Shown here one piece after another: positions 1-7,185 of a stretch of DNA of 23,744 bases. How positions within the stretch are numbered: position 1 is the first letter of the stretch; every line of letters begins with the position of its first letter. The position numbers were made by a program, and so were the translations under genes. Below the pieces are notes generated by a model that was not told the DNA's origin, did no database searches, and was given only the letters and a program-made list of their open reading frames with translations. The stretch comes from a virus. Location: the IMG/VR virus record IMGVR_UViG_3300045747_000094, positions 1 to 23,744 of that record, one strand, 5' to 3'.

Positions 1-56
1 CCGAGGTTTGCGGACGCGGTGACTTAGCAGCTTTGCCACGTATGACCAATGAGGTC

Positions 57-118
57 CCGGATAGCGGATTGTTGAAAAAATTTTTAGTTTTCATATGCGC
101 GTTTGCTCGCCTATCCGG
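57..118. promoter_or_regulatory. AT-rich tract framed by an inverted repeat, in the leader before the first gene
   Basis: CCGGATAG at 57-64 is matched exactly, inverted, by CTATCCGG at 111-118. Between them lies the only strongly AT-rich stretch of the window, with an A6T5 tract at 75-85. TTGTTG (69-74) sits 17 bases before CATATG (92-97), a poor match to a sigma70-type promoter. The tract could bend DNA, act as an UP element or bind a regulator. It precedes the whole + strand gene run, so a promoter or operator role is reasonable but not shown. No reading frame is supported in 1-149. Confidence 0.35.
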
Positions 119-145
119 CGTAAGGCATTGAACGAGCAGCCCCGA

Positions 146-161
146 CTTAGTGCAGCTAAGG
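146..161 (+). promoter_or_regulatory. Small hairpin covering the ribosome site of the HNH gene
   Basis: CTTAG (146-150), five loop bases, then CTAAG (156-160) form a 5-bp inverted repeat. The 3' arm includes most of the AAGG (158-161) that serves the ATG at 171. If it folds in the mRNA it would partly hide the ribosome site. The stem is short, so it may be chance. Confidence 0.25.
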
Positions 162-170
162 TGGCCGCCC

Positions 171-593
171 ATGAAAACCAAGCAATGCCCGTCGTGCAAA
201 CGGACGCTTGACCGCCAGAGAGACTTCTACCGGATCGAGACACCGAAGATCACGCGCACGTCGTCCTACTGCCGACGCTGCTCGTCGGACAAGGTCATGG
301 AGCGCTGGCGCGCCCGCCGACTGCGGAACATGGAGAAGGTCGTGGCGCACCTCCAGTCGAACGCCTGCGTCGACTGCGGCGAGGAGGACTGGCGCGTTCT
401 GGAGTTCGACCACCGCGAACCATGCCTCAAGGTCGACGCGATCACGAATCTTGTGAACCGCGTCCCATGGAACCGAGTGAAGGCCGAGATGGAGAAGTGC
501 GAGATCAGGTGCGCGAACTGCCACCGACGCAAGACCCAGGTCGACTTCGGCCACTACGCCTACCTGAACCTACCGACAGGAGTCCTGCACTGA
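171..593 (+). CDS. HNH endonuclease with N-terminal zinc ribbon, next to the packaging genes
   Basis: This 140-residue protein has an N-terminal zinc-ribbon pair (C6-x2-C9 and C34-x2-C37), as often precedes phage HNH or endonuclease VII-type nucleases. The HNH core follows: C66-x2-C69, then the FDH strand (D80, H81), then C114-x2-C117 with N116 and H118 in the CANCHRRKT motif. The core Cys and His residues are present, so it looks active. The ATG at 171 is preferred over the in-frame GTG at 150 because AAGG (158-161) fits it. Family knowledge: HNH proteins beside terminase genes, as in HK97 gp74, help the terminase cut DNA during packaging. Its position about 480 bases before the small terminase suits that. 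A free-standing homing endonuclease is the main alternative. Confidence 0.85.
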   Translation: MKTKQCPSCKRTLDRQRDFYRIETPKITRTSSYCRRCSSDKVMERWRARRLRNMEKVVAHLQSNACVDCGEEDWRVLEFDHREPCLKVDAITNLVNRVPWNRVKAEMEKCEIRCANCHRRKTQVDFGHYAYLNLPTGVLH

Positions 594-796
594 TGGACGA
601 AGCCGACACCAGCGACCGCTTCGAGGCCATGCGGACCATGACCTTCGATACTTTCCTCCAGAACTGCGTGGTCGACGCCATGACAAACGACGCGCAACAC
701 GTCAGTTTCACCATGAACTACCGCGGCAACGTCGTCGAAGCCGAGTTCAACATCAAGCGCGTCATAGTCCCTGGGTTCACAGATACCAAGCACTGA
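593..796 (+). CDS. Small protein of unknown function (67 aa)
   Basis: The ATG at 593 overlaps the HNH stop by one base (TGATG), and AGGAG (578-582) lies at normal distance, so translation is probably coupled. A longer open frame from 422 would run inside the HNH gene and has no ribosome site. The protein starts acidic (MDEADTSDRFEAM), has a central helical-looking part and a strand-rich end (VSFTMNYRG, VVEAEFNIKRVIV). It has no Cys cluster, signal peptide or membrane segment. I do not recognise a family. The place between an HNH nuclease and the terminase suggests a packaging accessory, but that is position only. Confidence 0.65.
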   Translation: MDEADTSDRFEAMRTMTFDTFLQNCVVDAMTNDAQHVSFTMNYRGNVVEAEFNIKRVIVPGFTDTKH

Positions 797-805
797 GGAG
801 TGCCC

Positions 806-1066
806 ATGCAAACCGAGTCTTTCAAGGTTCCGCAGCTCAAGCTCCGCGACATTAAGTCGTTCGAGGACCTCTTCGCGAACATGCCGCCGGAGGGCATGAG
901 CGGAGTCGAGTGCGGCGTATTGGATCATCAGGGCCAGGAGGGTGCAGTGTTCATCATCCTCGGCCCGGATACGTCGCTGCTCGCCGGGCACATCGCTAAT
1001 TTCGTGAACGAGCTGTTCAACGCCGCGTCGAGCGGCCTCGAACTCGGCGACTCGGACGACGAGTAG
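806..1066 (+). CDS. Small acidic protein of unknown function (86 aa)
   Basis: The start is placed at ATG 806 because TGAGGAG (794-800) ends five bases before it; an in-frame GTG at 800 overlaps that site. The protein has an amphipathic start (FKVPQLKLRDIKSFEDLF), a middle part reading like alternating strand and helix (EGAVFIILGPDTSLLAGHIANFVNELF), and a very acidic tail (GDSDDE). There is no membrane segment or catalytic motif. It sits four bases before the small terminase gene in the same run. Function unknown. Confidence 0.65.
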   Translation: MQTESFKVPQLKLRDIKSFEDLFANMPPEGMSGVECGVLDHQGQEGAVFIILGPDTSLLAGHIANFVNELFNAASSGLELGDSDDE

Positions 1067-1070
1067 CCGC

Positions 1071-1523
1071 ATGCCGGACTACACGGCCATCACCAACGAC
1101 CTCTCCCACAAGGAGCGACTCTACGTCCAGGCCAAGTTAAAGGGCCTGGACGAAAGGGCTGCCGCTGCTGCTGCGGGCCTGTCGGTGACGTCGGCGGTCA
1201 TCAAGCGCTGCCAACCAGTGCTCGAGGAAGCGCGCCGCCTGGACGCCGCTGAAGTCGGCATGACGCGCGACAAGCTGTACGACATGCTCATGGAGGCGTG
1301 GCGAATGTGCGTCGACGCCAAGGAGATGGTGCTTGTAGCACGCTCGCTAGCCGAGCTATACGGCCTGAACGCAGCCAAGAAGATCCAGGTCGAGCAGAAC
1401 AACACGACCACCGTGCGCGTCGAGCAGCTCAAGGGCATGACGCTACAGGAGCTGGAGAAGCTCGCCGGCCGCGAGATCGTGGACGCGGAGTTCACGGTGC
1501 AGAAGCAGCTCACGAATGGCTAG
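1071..1523 (+). CDS. terS: Terminase small subunit (probable)
   Basis: This 150-residue protein would recognise the phage DNA start site and load the large terminase. Residues about 11-48 (SHKERLYVQAKLKGLDERAAAAAAGLS onward, read in part) have the pattern of a phage small-terminase helix-turn-helix: KERLYVQ, a helix of alanines, then a glycine turn. The rest is helical and charged, with a motif typical of the C-terminal part (MTLQELEKLAG). Length is normal for the family. It lies directly before the large terminase and overlaps it by eight bases, which is the strongest support. No good ribosome site is seen before ATG 1071, so it may rely on the upstream gene. Confidence 0.75.
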   Translation: MPDYTAITNDLSHKERLYVQAKLKGLDERAAAAAAGLSVTSAVIKRCQPVLEEARRLDAAEVGMTRDKLYDMLMEAWRMCVDAKEMVLVARSLAELYGLNAAKKIQVEQNNTTTVRVEQLKGMTLQELEKLAGREIVDAEFTVQKQLTNG

Positions 1524-3543
1524 AGCCCACCGGAAGCAATTCCACGACCCCTGCCGCCGCTGCATCAAGGCGGAGGCCGGGAAGGAAGATCCTCGGCATC
1601 TGTGCGATCCGTGCTCTGCCGCCGCGAACTCCGCGTACGAGATCCTAAACCACCTGCGCGAACACCGCGACGAGATGCCGGACTGGATCGAGCGAGTGTC
1701 GGAGGCCATCGGCGCGCAGCCTCATAGGGCCTCCTCCGCCCTCGGCAAACTCATCGAGGACGTCCGCGACCGCGGGGTGATCCGCAACACGGTGCTGCGC
1801 CGCCTTGGAATCAAGGCCCCAAAAGAGGGTACGCCCGCCCAGCGCATCAAGCTCACCGCGCCGAAGGAGCGGCTGCACGTACCGAAGAACGCGCTGAAGG
1901 ATGGCCAGCCGCTCCTCGACCGCGCCGTGCGCATGATCGAGAGCGGAATCGTCCCGGCCCGACCCATCGAGCGCCAAGTCACTGAGTCACTTAGCCCTAA
2001 GTCACAGCCCACCCAGCAGCAAAGTGACGCAGTGACTAAGGAACTGGCCGAGCGGGAGCTGGCCCGGCGCAAGCTGCTGCGGTTCGTCCTGCGCATGTAC
2101 CCGGAGTACAAGGTCGGCTGGTTCAACATTGACCTGTGCGATCGGCTGGAGAAGTTCCTCCAGGACGTGATCGACCGCAAGAGCCCGCGACTGATGCTCA
2201 GCGTGCCGCCGCGCCACGGGAAGAGCTTCATCGTCTCCGAGAAGTTCCCGGCCTGGGCGCTGGGGCGCAACCCATCGCTGGAGTTCATCTCGACGTCGTA
2301 CGGTCAGTCCCTGGCGAACGACTTCTCGTACAAGGTCCAGAACCTGCTGCAGATGCCGGAGTACCGCTCGGTGTTCCCGGACTGCGAGCTGGAGGAGGGA
2401 AGGTCGTCCATCGAGTCGTGGCGCACCACGAAGGGCGGCCAGTACCACGCCGTCGGCGCGGGCGGGCCGCTGACCGGCCGCGGCGCCCACGTCCTGAACA
2501 TCGACGACCCGATCAAGAACCGCGAGGAGGCCGACAGCGCGAACATCCGCCAGTCGCTCTACAACTGGTACACGTCCACGGCGTACACCCGCCTGATGCC
2601 GGGCGGCGGGGTGCTGATCACCCAGACCCGCTGGCACGACGATGACCTGATGGGCCGGCTGGAGGCGGAGTTCAAGGTAGCGCTGCGCCAGCTCGCCGAC
2701 ACCGGCGTGTTCCCGGAGGACGCTGACCGCTGGGAGATCATCTCGTACCCGGCGATCGCCACCCAGGACGAGGAGCACCGGAAGCGCGGCGATGCGCTGC
2801 ACCCAGGCTGGATGCCGCTGGGCGAGTTGCTGAAGCGCAAGCGCGCGCTCGGCCCGCGCGACTGGTCGGCGCTGTACCAGCAGAACCCGGTGCCGGACGA
2901 GGGCGGGTACTTCAAGCCCGGGTGGATCCGGTACGCCGACACGATGCCGAAAACCGACACGCTGGCGATATACGCGGCGGTCGACTTGGCGGTGTCGAAG
3001 AAGGAGACGGCGGACTTCACGGCGATCGTCGTGGTCGGCGTGGACCAGCTCAACAACATCCATGTGCTCGACCTGCGCCATGGGCGCTTTGACTCGATGG
3101 AGATCATCGACCAGCTCTTCGACGTCTGGAAGGTCTGGCGGCCCCGCCTGATCGGTATCGAGGAGGGCGCCATCGCGTCGTCCATCGGACCGTTCCTGAA
3201 CAAGCGCATCCAGGAGGAGCAGATCTGGGAGATGGCGATCGAGCCGCTGAAGATCCGCCGAATGGATAAGGAGGCTCGCGCCCGGTCGATCCAGGGTCGC
3301 ATGAGCCAGGGGAAGGTGTTCTTCCCGAAGAATGCGGAGTGGACGCCGACTCTGGTCAACGAGCTGCTGCGGTTCGGGCAGACGGCGCACGACGACTGCG
3401 TGGACGCGCTGGCATGGATCGGACAGATGCTCGAGACCATCGTGGCGCCCGAGGCGCCGACCCGGCAGAAGACCGAGAGCTGGCGCGACAAGCTGCACAA
3501 GTTCGCCGGCGAGCAGGAGAGCGGGTCGTGGATGGCGGCTTAG
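1516..3543 (+). CDS. terL: Terminase large subunit with an unusual N-terminal extension
   Basis: This 675-residue packaging motor pumps DNA into the prohead and cuts it. The ATPase part has Walker A PPRHGKS (231-237), Walker B-type VLNIDDP (326-332) and the motif TRWHDDDL (371-378). LYQQNP (453-458) leads into the nuclease, where D490 in AAVDLAV, E549/E550 and HDDCVDA (625-631) give the RNase H-like acidic residues. The core is complete. About 180 residues precede it, which is long for the family: C13-x2-C16 and C30-x2-C33 form a possible zinc site, residues 35-100 look helical and could be a winged helix, and a Ser/Thr/Gln-rich linker spans about 150-175. The start ATG 1516 overlaps the small terminase gene, supporting coupling. 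The extension may bind DNA or replace part of a partner protein; this is inference. Confidence 0.95.
   Translation: MARAHRKQFHDPCRRCIKAEAGKEDPRHLCDPCSAAANSAYEILNHLREHRDEMPDWIERVSEAIGAQPHRASSALGKLIEDVRDRGVIRNTVLRRLGIKAPKEGTPAQRIKLTAPKERLHVPKNALKDGQPLLDRAVRMIESGIVPARPIERQVTESLSPKSQPTQQQSDAVTKELAERELARRKLLRFVLRMYPEYKVGWFNIDLCDRLEKFLQDVIDRKSPRLMLSVPPRHGKSFIVSEKFPAWALGRNPSLEFISTSYGQSLANDFSYKVQNLLQMPEYRSVFPDCELEEGRSSIESWRTTKGGQYHAVGAGGPLTGRGAHVLNIDDPIKNREEADSANIRQSLYNWYTSTAYTRLMPGGGVLITQTRWHDDDLMGRLEAEFKVALRQLADTGVFPEDADRWEIISYPAIATQDEEHRKRGDALHPGWMPLGELLKRKRALGPRDWSALYQQNPVPDEGGYFKPGWIRYADTMPKTDTLAIYAAVDLAVSKKETADFTAIVVVGVDQLNNIHVLDLRHGRFDSMEIIDQLFDVWKVWRPRLIGIEEGAIASSIGPFLNKRIQEEQIWEMAIEPLKIRRMDKEARARSIQGRMSQGKVFFPKNAEWTPTLVNELLRFGQTAHDDCVDALAWIGQMLETIVAPEAPTRQKTESWRDKLHKFAGEQESGSWMAA
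1977..2037. repeat. Cluster of five GTCAC/GTGAC boxes with inverted symmetry, inside the large terminase gene
   Basis: AGTCACTGAGTCACTT (1977-1992) pairs, with one mismatch, with the inverted copy AAGTGACGCAGTGACT (2022-2037) across 29 bases. Between them CTAAGTCAC (1997-2005) adds a fifth box, and ACTTAG-CC-CTAAGT (1989-2002) is a perfect gapped palindrome. The boxes are at 1978, 1986, 2001 and, reversed, at 2024 and 2032. The DNA encodes the linker between the N-terminal extension and the ATPase. An exact reverse copy of CTAAGTCAC is at 19-27. It could be a packaging start site or a protein-binding array. Confidence 0.6.
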
Positions 3544-3602
3544 ATTGCAGCCCCGATGCCGGAAGCCTGAGAGTAGGAAGCTACACGCCCTAGCGGAACC
3601 AA

Positions 3603-5834
3603 ATGCTCAACGCAAGCCCGGTGTCACCCACTCCAGCGGAGTCAGAAGAGGCCCGACGCCAAGGCGCGAAGGATCTCTCTGACGAGCTGTACATCGTCAC
3701 GTCACAGTGGCACGGGTACACCCGCGCCCGCGACAACGGGCACCTGAACTACATCCGCGACGCGAAGCTGTACGACAAGTACTACTACGGCGACCAGTGG
3801 GCCGACGACGTCCTGTCGGAGCTAAAGGCGTCGCGGCGCCCGGCGCAGACCGTCAACATGATCCTGTCGACCGTCAACGCGGTCACCGGTGAGTACCTCG
3901 CCACGCGCCAGGACATCGACGTCAAGCCGGTCGACAAGGACGCGGACGAGAGCACGGCCGGCGCGCTGTCGAAGGTGATCCACCAGATCCTGCACGACTC
4001 CCACTCGAAGTATGTGGAGAAGCAGGTGTTCATGGATGGCGTCATCCAGGACCGCGGATACTTCGATATCCGCATGAACTACGAGGACAACGTCTTCGGC
4101 GACATCCGCGAGAATGCGCTGGACCCGATCGACGTGCTGCTCGACCCGGGTGGTCGGGACTACGACCCGAAGACATGGGCCGAGATCTACACCACGCGGT
4201 GGATGACGCCGGACCAGATCGAGGAGATGTACGGGAAGGAGCTGGCCGACAAGATCCGCTTCGTCGATCCGGGCATCAGCTTCGGCCTCGACTCCATCGA
4301 GTTTGACCCGTCGACGTTCAGCGGTCGCGACGCGTTCTACACCGCCGGACCGATCGGCTTCCAGTACCGCGAGGACTGGAAGCAAGTGCGGCGGGTGCGC
4401 GTCATCGAGCGCCAGTGGTACAAGATGTCGCAGCGATCGTTCTTCCTTGACATCGCGACTGGCGATACGTCGCCGGTGCCGGACGGCTGGGACAATACCC
4501 GCGTCCAGCGCGTCATCGACGCGATGGCGAAGGAAGGGCAGGAGATGGAGATCATCAAGCGCAACGTGCGACGCGTGCGCTGGACGGTCTCGTGCGACAA
4601 GTTCCTCGTGTTCGACAAGTGGTCGCCGTACAACCGCTTCACGATCATCCCGTTCTTCCCGTACTACCGCCGCGGCAAGCCGTTCGGCATCGTGCGCAAT
4701 CTCATTTCGCTGCAGGACATCCTGAACAAGGTCTCGTCGCAGGAGATCCACGTCGTCAACACGACGGCAAACAGCGGCTGGCTGGTCCAGACCGGCGCAC
4801 TGAAGAACATGACAGTGCAGCAGCTCGAACAGGTCGGCGCCAAGACCGGCCTCGTGATCGAGTACAACAAGAGCTTCGAGGCGCCGGCGAAGATCCAGCC
4901 GAACTCGGTACCGCAGGGTCTCGAGCAGATCAGCCACAAGGCGATGGTTTACTTCCGCGAGGTCAGCGGCGTCAGCGACGCCATGCTCGGCCAGCCGGGC
5001 CGAGAGATCAGCGGCCGGGCGCTGGAGTCGAAACAGCAGCGCGGGCTTCTGCAGCTCGATCTCGTCTTCGACAACCTCGCGTACACACGCCAGTTGCGCG
5101 GCGAGTTCATGCTGGAGTTGATCCAGACGTTCTATAAGGACCCACGCATCATCAAGATCCTCGCGCACGACGTCGAGGAAGGCGAGCAGCAGAAGGAAAT
5201 TCTGCTCAACGCTCAGGTCGCCGCCGACGAGATCGTGAACGACGTGACGTGCGGGAAGTACGACGTCGTCATTACCAGCCGCACATCGAAGGACACCGAG
5301 CAGGACTCGATCTTTGCCCAGCTCATTCAGCTGCGCGAAGTCGGCGTCAAGGTGCCGGACTTCACCCTCATCGAGAACTCGAACCTGGAGAACCGCAAGG
5401 AAGTCGCGGACTGGGTACGGAAGCTCGAAGGCGCGGCCGCGCCGACGCCGGAAGAGATCCAAGCCGCGCAGCAGGCGCAGGAGATGGAGTTGCAGATGCA
5501 ACTCGCCGCGATCGACGAAAAGCGCGCCAAGGCGCAGATGCTCATGGCGAACGCGCAGTACTTCATGGCGCAGGCCCAGGCGCTGCCGGGCCAACAGCAG
5601 GCAGAGATGATGAAGATCGGCATGGAGATGCGGACGCGCGTCGAAGAGATGCAGCAGGAGATGGAGACATCGCGGCGCGAACTCCTTACTCGACTCACCA
5701 TCGCCCAGAAAAAGAGCCAGACGGAGACGTACACCGCCGGGCTGCAGACGATTGCCAAGAGATTCGAGACCGAGGCCAAGGAGCGCATCGCGAACACGCG
5801 CTCCGAGTCCCGGATTACATCGAAGAGAGTCTAG
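3603..5834 (+). CDS. Portal protein (P22-like size and layout)
   Basis: This 743-residue protein would form the dodecameric ring at the head vertex through which DNA enters and leaves. Recognisable portal features include the early YYYGDQW and RPAQTVNMI parts, the central stretch with IHVVNTTANSGW, and a late helix-rich part with REVSGVSDAMLGQPGREISG followed by ALESKQQRG. From about residue 617 to the end it is a long Gln/Met/Glu-rich helix. This matches the helical barrel known at the end of the P22 portal, and the total length is close to the roughly 725 residues of that protein. No strong ribosome site precedes ATG 3603. The place between terminase and scaffold is the classic one. Confidence 0.93.
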   Translation: MLNASPVSPTPAESEEARRQGAKDLSDELYIVTSQWHGYTRARDNGHLNYIRDAKLYDKYYYGDQWADDVLSELKASRRPAQTVNMILSTVNAVTGEYLATRQDIDVKPVDKDADESTAGALSKVIHQILHDSHSKYVEKQVFMDGVIQDRGYFDIRMNYEDNVFGDIRENALDPIDVLLDPGGRDYDPKTWAEIYTTRWMTPDQIEEMYGKELADKIRFVDPGISFGLDSIEFDPSTFSGRDAFYTAGPIGFQYREDWKQVRRVRVIERQWYKMSQRSFFLDIATGDTSPVPDGWDNTRVQRVIDAMAKEGQEMEIIKRNVRRVRWTVSCDKFLVFDKWSPYNRFTIIPFFPYYRRGKPFGIVRNLISLQDILNKVSSQEIHVVNTTANSGWLVQTGALKNMTVQQLEQVGAKTGLVIEYNKSFEAPAKIQPNSVPQGLEQISHKAMVYFREVSGVSDAMLGQPGREISGRALESKQQRGLLQLDLVFDNLAYTRQLRGEFMLELIQTFYKDPRIIKILAHDVEEGEQQKEILLNAQVAADEIVNDVTCGKYDVVITSRTSKDTEQDSIFAQLIQLREVGVKVPDFTLIENSNLENRKEVADWVRKLEGAAAPTPEEIQAAQQAQEMELQMQLAAIDEKRAKAQMLMANAQYFMAQAQALPGQQQAEMMKIGMEMRTRVEEMQQEMETSRRELLTRLTIAQKKSQTETYTAGLQTIAKRFETEAKERIANTRSESRITSKRV

Positions 5835-5856
5835 AACCACCAGCGAGGATTAGACG

Positions 5857-6966
5857 ATGCCAGACGCAGCACCGCCGGCCGCACCGCCGGCCCCGACCGA
5901 TATTCAGATCCAGGACCCGGTCAGCGGCCAGAAGGTCTCGGCCTTCCTCGGCAGCGACTTCAGTGACCAGGATGTGTCCACCGCGTCGCCCGAAGATCGC
6001 GGCGACGTGTTCGAGCCGCAGCCGGATGAACCGTCCAACGTCGTCGTGCGCGAGCGCAACGATAAGGGCCAGTTCGTAAAGCCTGACGAAAAGCCGGCCG
6101 ACCCGCCCGCGGATCCTCCGGCCGACCCGCCCGCGGATCCTCCGGCCGACCCGCCGGCCGACCCGGTCGTGCCGCCCGCGGATCCTCCGGCCGACCTGCC
6201 GGCCAAGGGGAAGGACAACCCGATGATCCCCCGCGCGCGTCTCAATCAGGAGATTGAGAAGCGGCGGAAGCTGGAAGCTGAATTGGCCGCGCTCAAGGCG
6301 ACCCCGCCTGCGCCGGCCGACCCGGCCGCGCCAGCTCCAGCCCCGGTGTACGACTTCGGAGCCAAGGAATCGGAGTACATCCAGCTCCTGACCGAAGGCG
6401 CGCTCGATAAGGCGGCCGCCCTGCGGACCGAGATCACGGCCGAGACGATCAAGCAGATCACTGAGACCGTCGGCAAGCAGGCCGAGGAGCGGGCGGTCCA
6501 GCGCGTCGAGGCGAATTCCGAGAACGCGCAGATAGAATCGATCGCCAACGACTACGCGGCGAAGTACCCCCAGCTCGACACCAACAACGAAGAGGGGTTC
6601 GATCAGTCGCTCGTCGACGAGATCAAGGTGTTCTACGCCGGGTACACCACGCAGTACGGCCGCATCCAAGCTTTCCAGAAGGCGTGCGAGGCGGCGATCA
6701 AGCTGCGCGGACTGGAGATGGGCGGCACGACCGCGGATCCGCCGGCCCCGCCGGCCCCGCTACCGAAGCCAAGCGGTACGGCGAAAGCCGTGCGGGACGC
6801 GGCGGCCGCGGCGCGCAGCCAGCCTCCAGTACTGTCAAGGAACGGCACTGGCGACAACGCGGCTGCTGGCGGGTACGCGAATATCGACGTGCAGAACCTG
6901 ACTGCCGCCGAGATGGACGCACTCCCTTCCGAGATCCTTGCGCGACTGCGCGGCGACTACATGTAG
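5857..6966 (+). CDS. Scaffolding protein (probable), with a Pro-Ala-Asp repeat
   Basis: The protein has 369 residues. Scaffolds guide assembly of the capsid shell and then leave. The N-terminal third is disordered and Pro/Ala/Asp-rich, with a PADP repeat at about residues 80-116. A charged helix follows (about 128-148, RLNQEIEKRRKLEAELAALK). Residues about 165-290 are again mostly helical and acidic, and the end has a Pro-rich linker and a helical tail. Low complexity, high helix content, acidic balance and the position between portal and capsid genes all fit a scaffold. A GAGG site lies about ten bases before ATG 5857. No protease motif is visible, so it is probably not a scaffold-protease fusion. 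Confidence 0.8.
   Translation: MPDAAPPAAPPAPTDIQIQDPVSGQKVSAFLGSDFSDQDVSTASPEDRGDVFEPQPDEPSNVVVRERNDKGQFVKPDEKPADPPADPPADPPADPPADPPADPVVPPADPPADLPAKGKDNPMIPRARLNQEIEKRRKLEAELAALKATPPAPADPAAPAPAPVYDFGAKESEYIQLLTEGALDKAAALRTEITAETIKQITETVGKQAEERAVQRVEANSENAQIESIANDYAAKYPQLDTNNEEGFDQSLVDEIKVFYAGYTTQYGRIQAFQKACEAAIKLRGLEMGGTTADPPAPPAPLPKPSGTAKAVRDAAAAARSQPPVLSRNGTGDNAAAGGYANIDVQNLTAAEMDALPSEILARLRGDYM
6094..6204 (+). repeat. 24-base tandem repeat coding PADPPADP in the scaffold gene
   Basis: The unit CCGGCCGACCCGCCCGCGGA plus TCCT occurs twice identically (6094-6117 and 6118-6141). It is followed by partial and altered copies to about 6204, including one interrupted by GTCGTG. The unit keeps the reading frame, so copy number can change without breaking the protein. 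The two identical copies suggest recent duplication. Confidence 0.85.
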
Positions 6967-6973
6967 TCGCGTC

Positions 6974-7003
6974 GCCCGTGCGGAGCACACACTCCGCACG
7001 GGC
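6974..7003 (+). terminator. Strong 12-bp hairpin after the scaffold gene, without a T-run
   Basis: GCCCGTGCGGAG (6974-6985) and CTCCGCACGGGC (6992-7003) are perfectly complementary around a 6-base loop, eight bases after the scaffold stop. No T-run follows, so it is not a standard intrinsic terminator. It may slow transcription, protect the 3' end of upstream mRNA or mark a processing point before the capsid gene. Confidence 0.55.
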
Positions 7004-7021
7004 TGCAGCCCCGCGCTGAAT

Positions 7022-7121
7022 CTGCGTTAATCACGCACAGCACTTGATCTCGCTGCGTTAAGTCGAGATCAGCCGGCCCACTTCACGGGCACATCGCCAG
7101 TTCGACTGCGTTAAGCCGAAC
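7022..7121 (+). promoter_or_regulatory. Three CTGCGTTAA copies, two in clear hairpin loops, in the capsid-gene leader
   Basis: CTGCGTTAA occurs at 7022-7030, 7053-7061 and 7106-7114. Copy 2 is the loop of an 8-bp perfect stem (TGATCTCG 7045-7052 with CGAGATCA 7064-7071). Copy 3 is in the loop of a 5-bp stem (GTTCG 7100-7104 with CGAAC 7117-7121). Around copy 1, TGCGT (7023-7027) pairs with ACGCA (7033-7037), so the motif is partly in the stem. The stem bases differ while the loop stays the same, which suggests an RNA or protein recognition element. A family of promoters or operators is the alternative. Confidence 0.5.
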
Positions 7122-7158
7122 GATAGCCCTCGCTCTCATCGGATTCTTAACCCTACAC

Positions 7159-7178
7159 GCCCCCGGAAGGGGCAGGAG
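7159..7178 (+). promoter_or_regulatory. GC hairpin touching the ribosome site of the capsid gene
   Basis: GCCCC (7159-7163), five loop bases and GGGGC (7169-7173) form a stem. It ends at the base before AGGAG (7174-7178), which serves the GTG start at 7186. A stem stacked just upstream can keep the ribosome site open, or control it. Confidence 0.4.
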
Positions 7179-7185
7179 TTGAACT

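Noticed and set aside
150-170. GTG at 150 as start of the HNH gene
   Set aside because: The ribosome site AAGG at 158-161 would be inside the gene; ATG 171 fits it and gives the normal KQCPSCK start.
422-592. Upstream extension of the 67-residue gene
   Set aside because: It runs inside the HNH gene in another frame without a start signal; ATG 593 has AGGAG and a stop overlap.
2002-3498. Long open frame of 498 codons on the - strand
   Set aside because: It mirrors the large terminase in GC-rich DNA, has no start signal or family motif, and is Arg/Leu/Val/His-rich as expected of an antisense shadow.
3822-5840. Open frame of 672 codons on the - strand
   Set aside because: It lies fully opposite the portal gene, with shadow-type composition and no recognisable domain.
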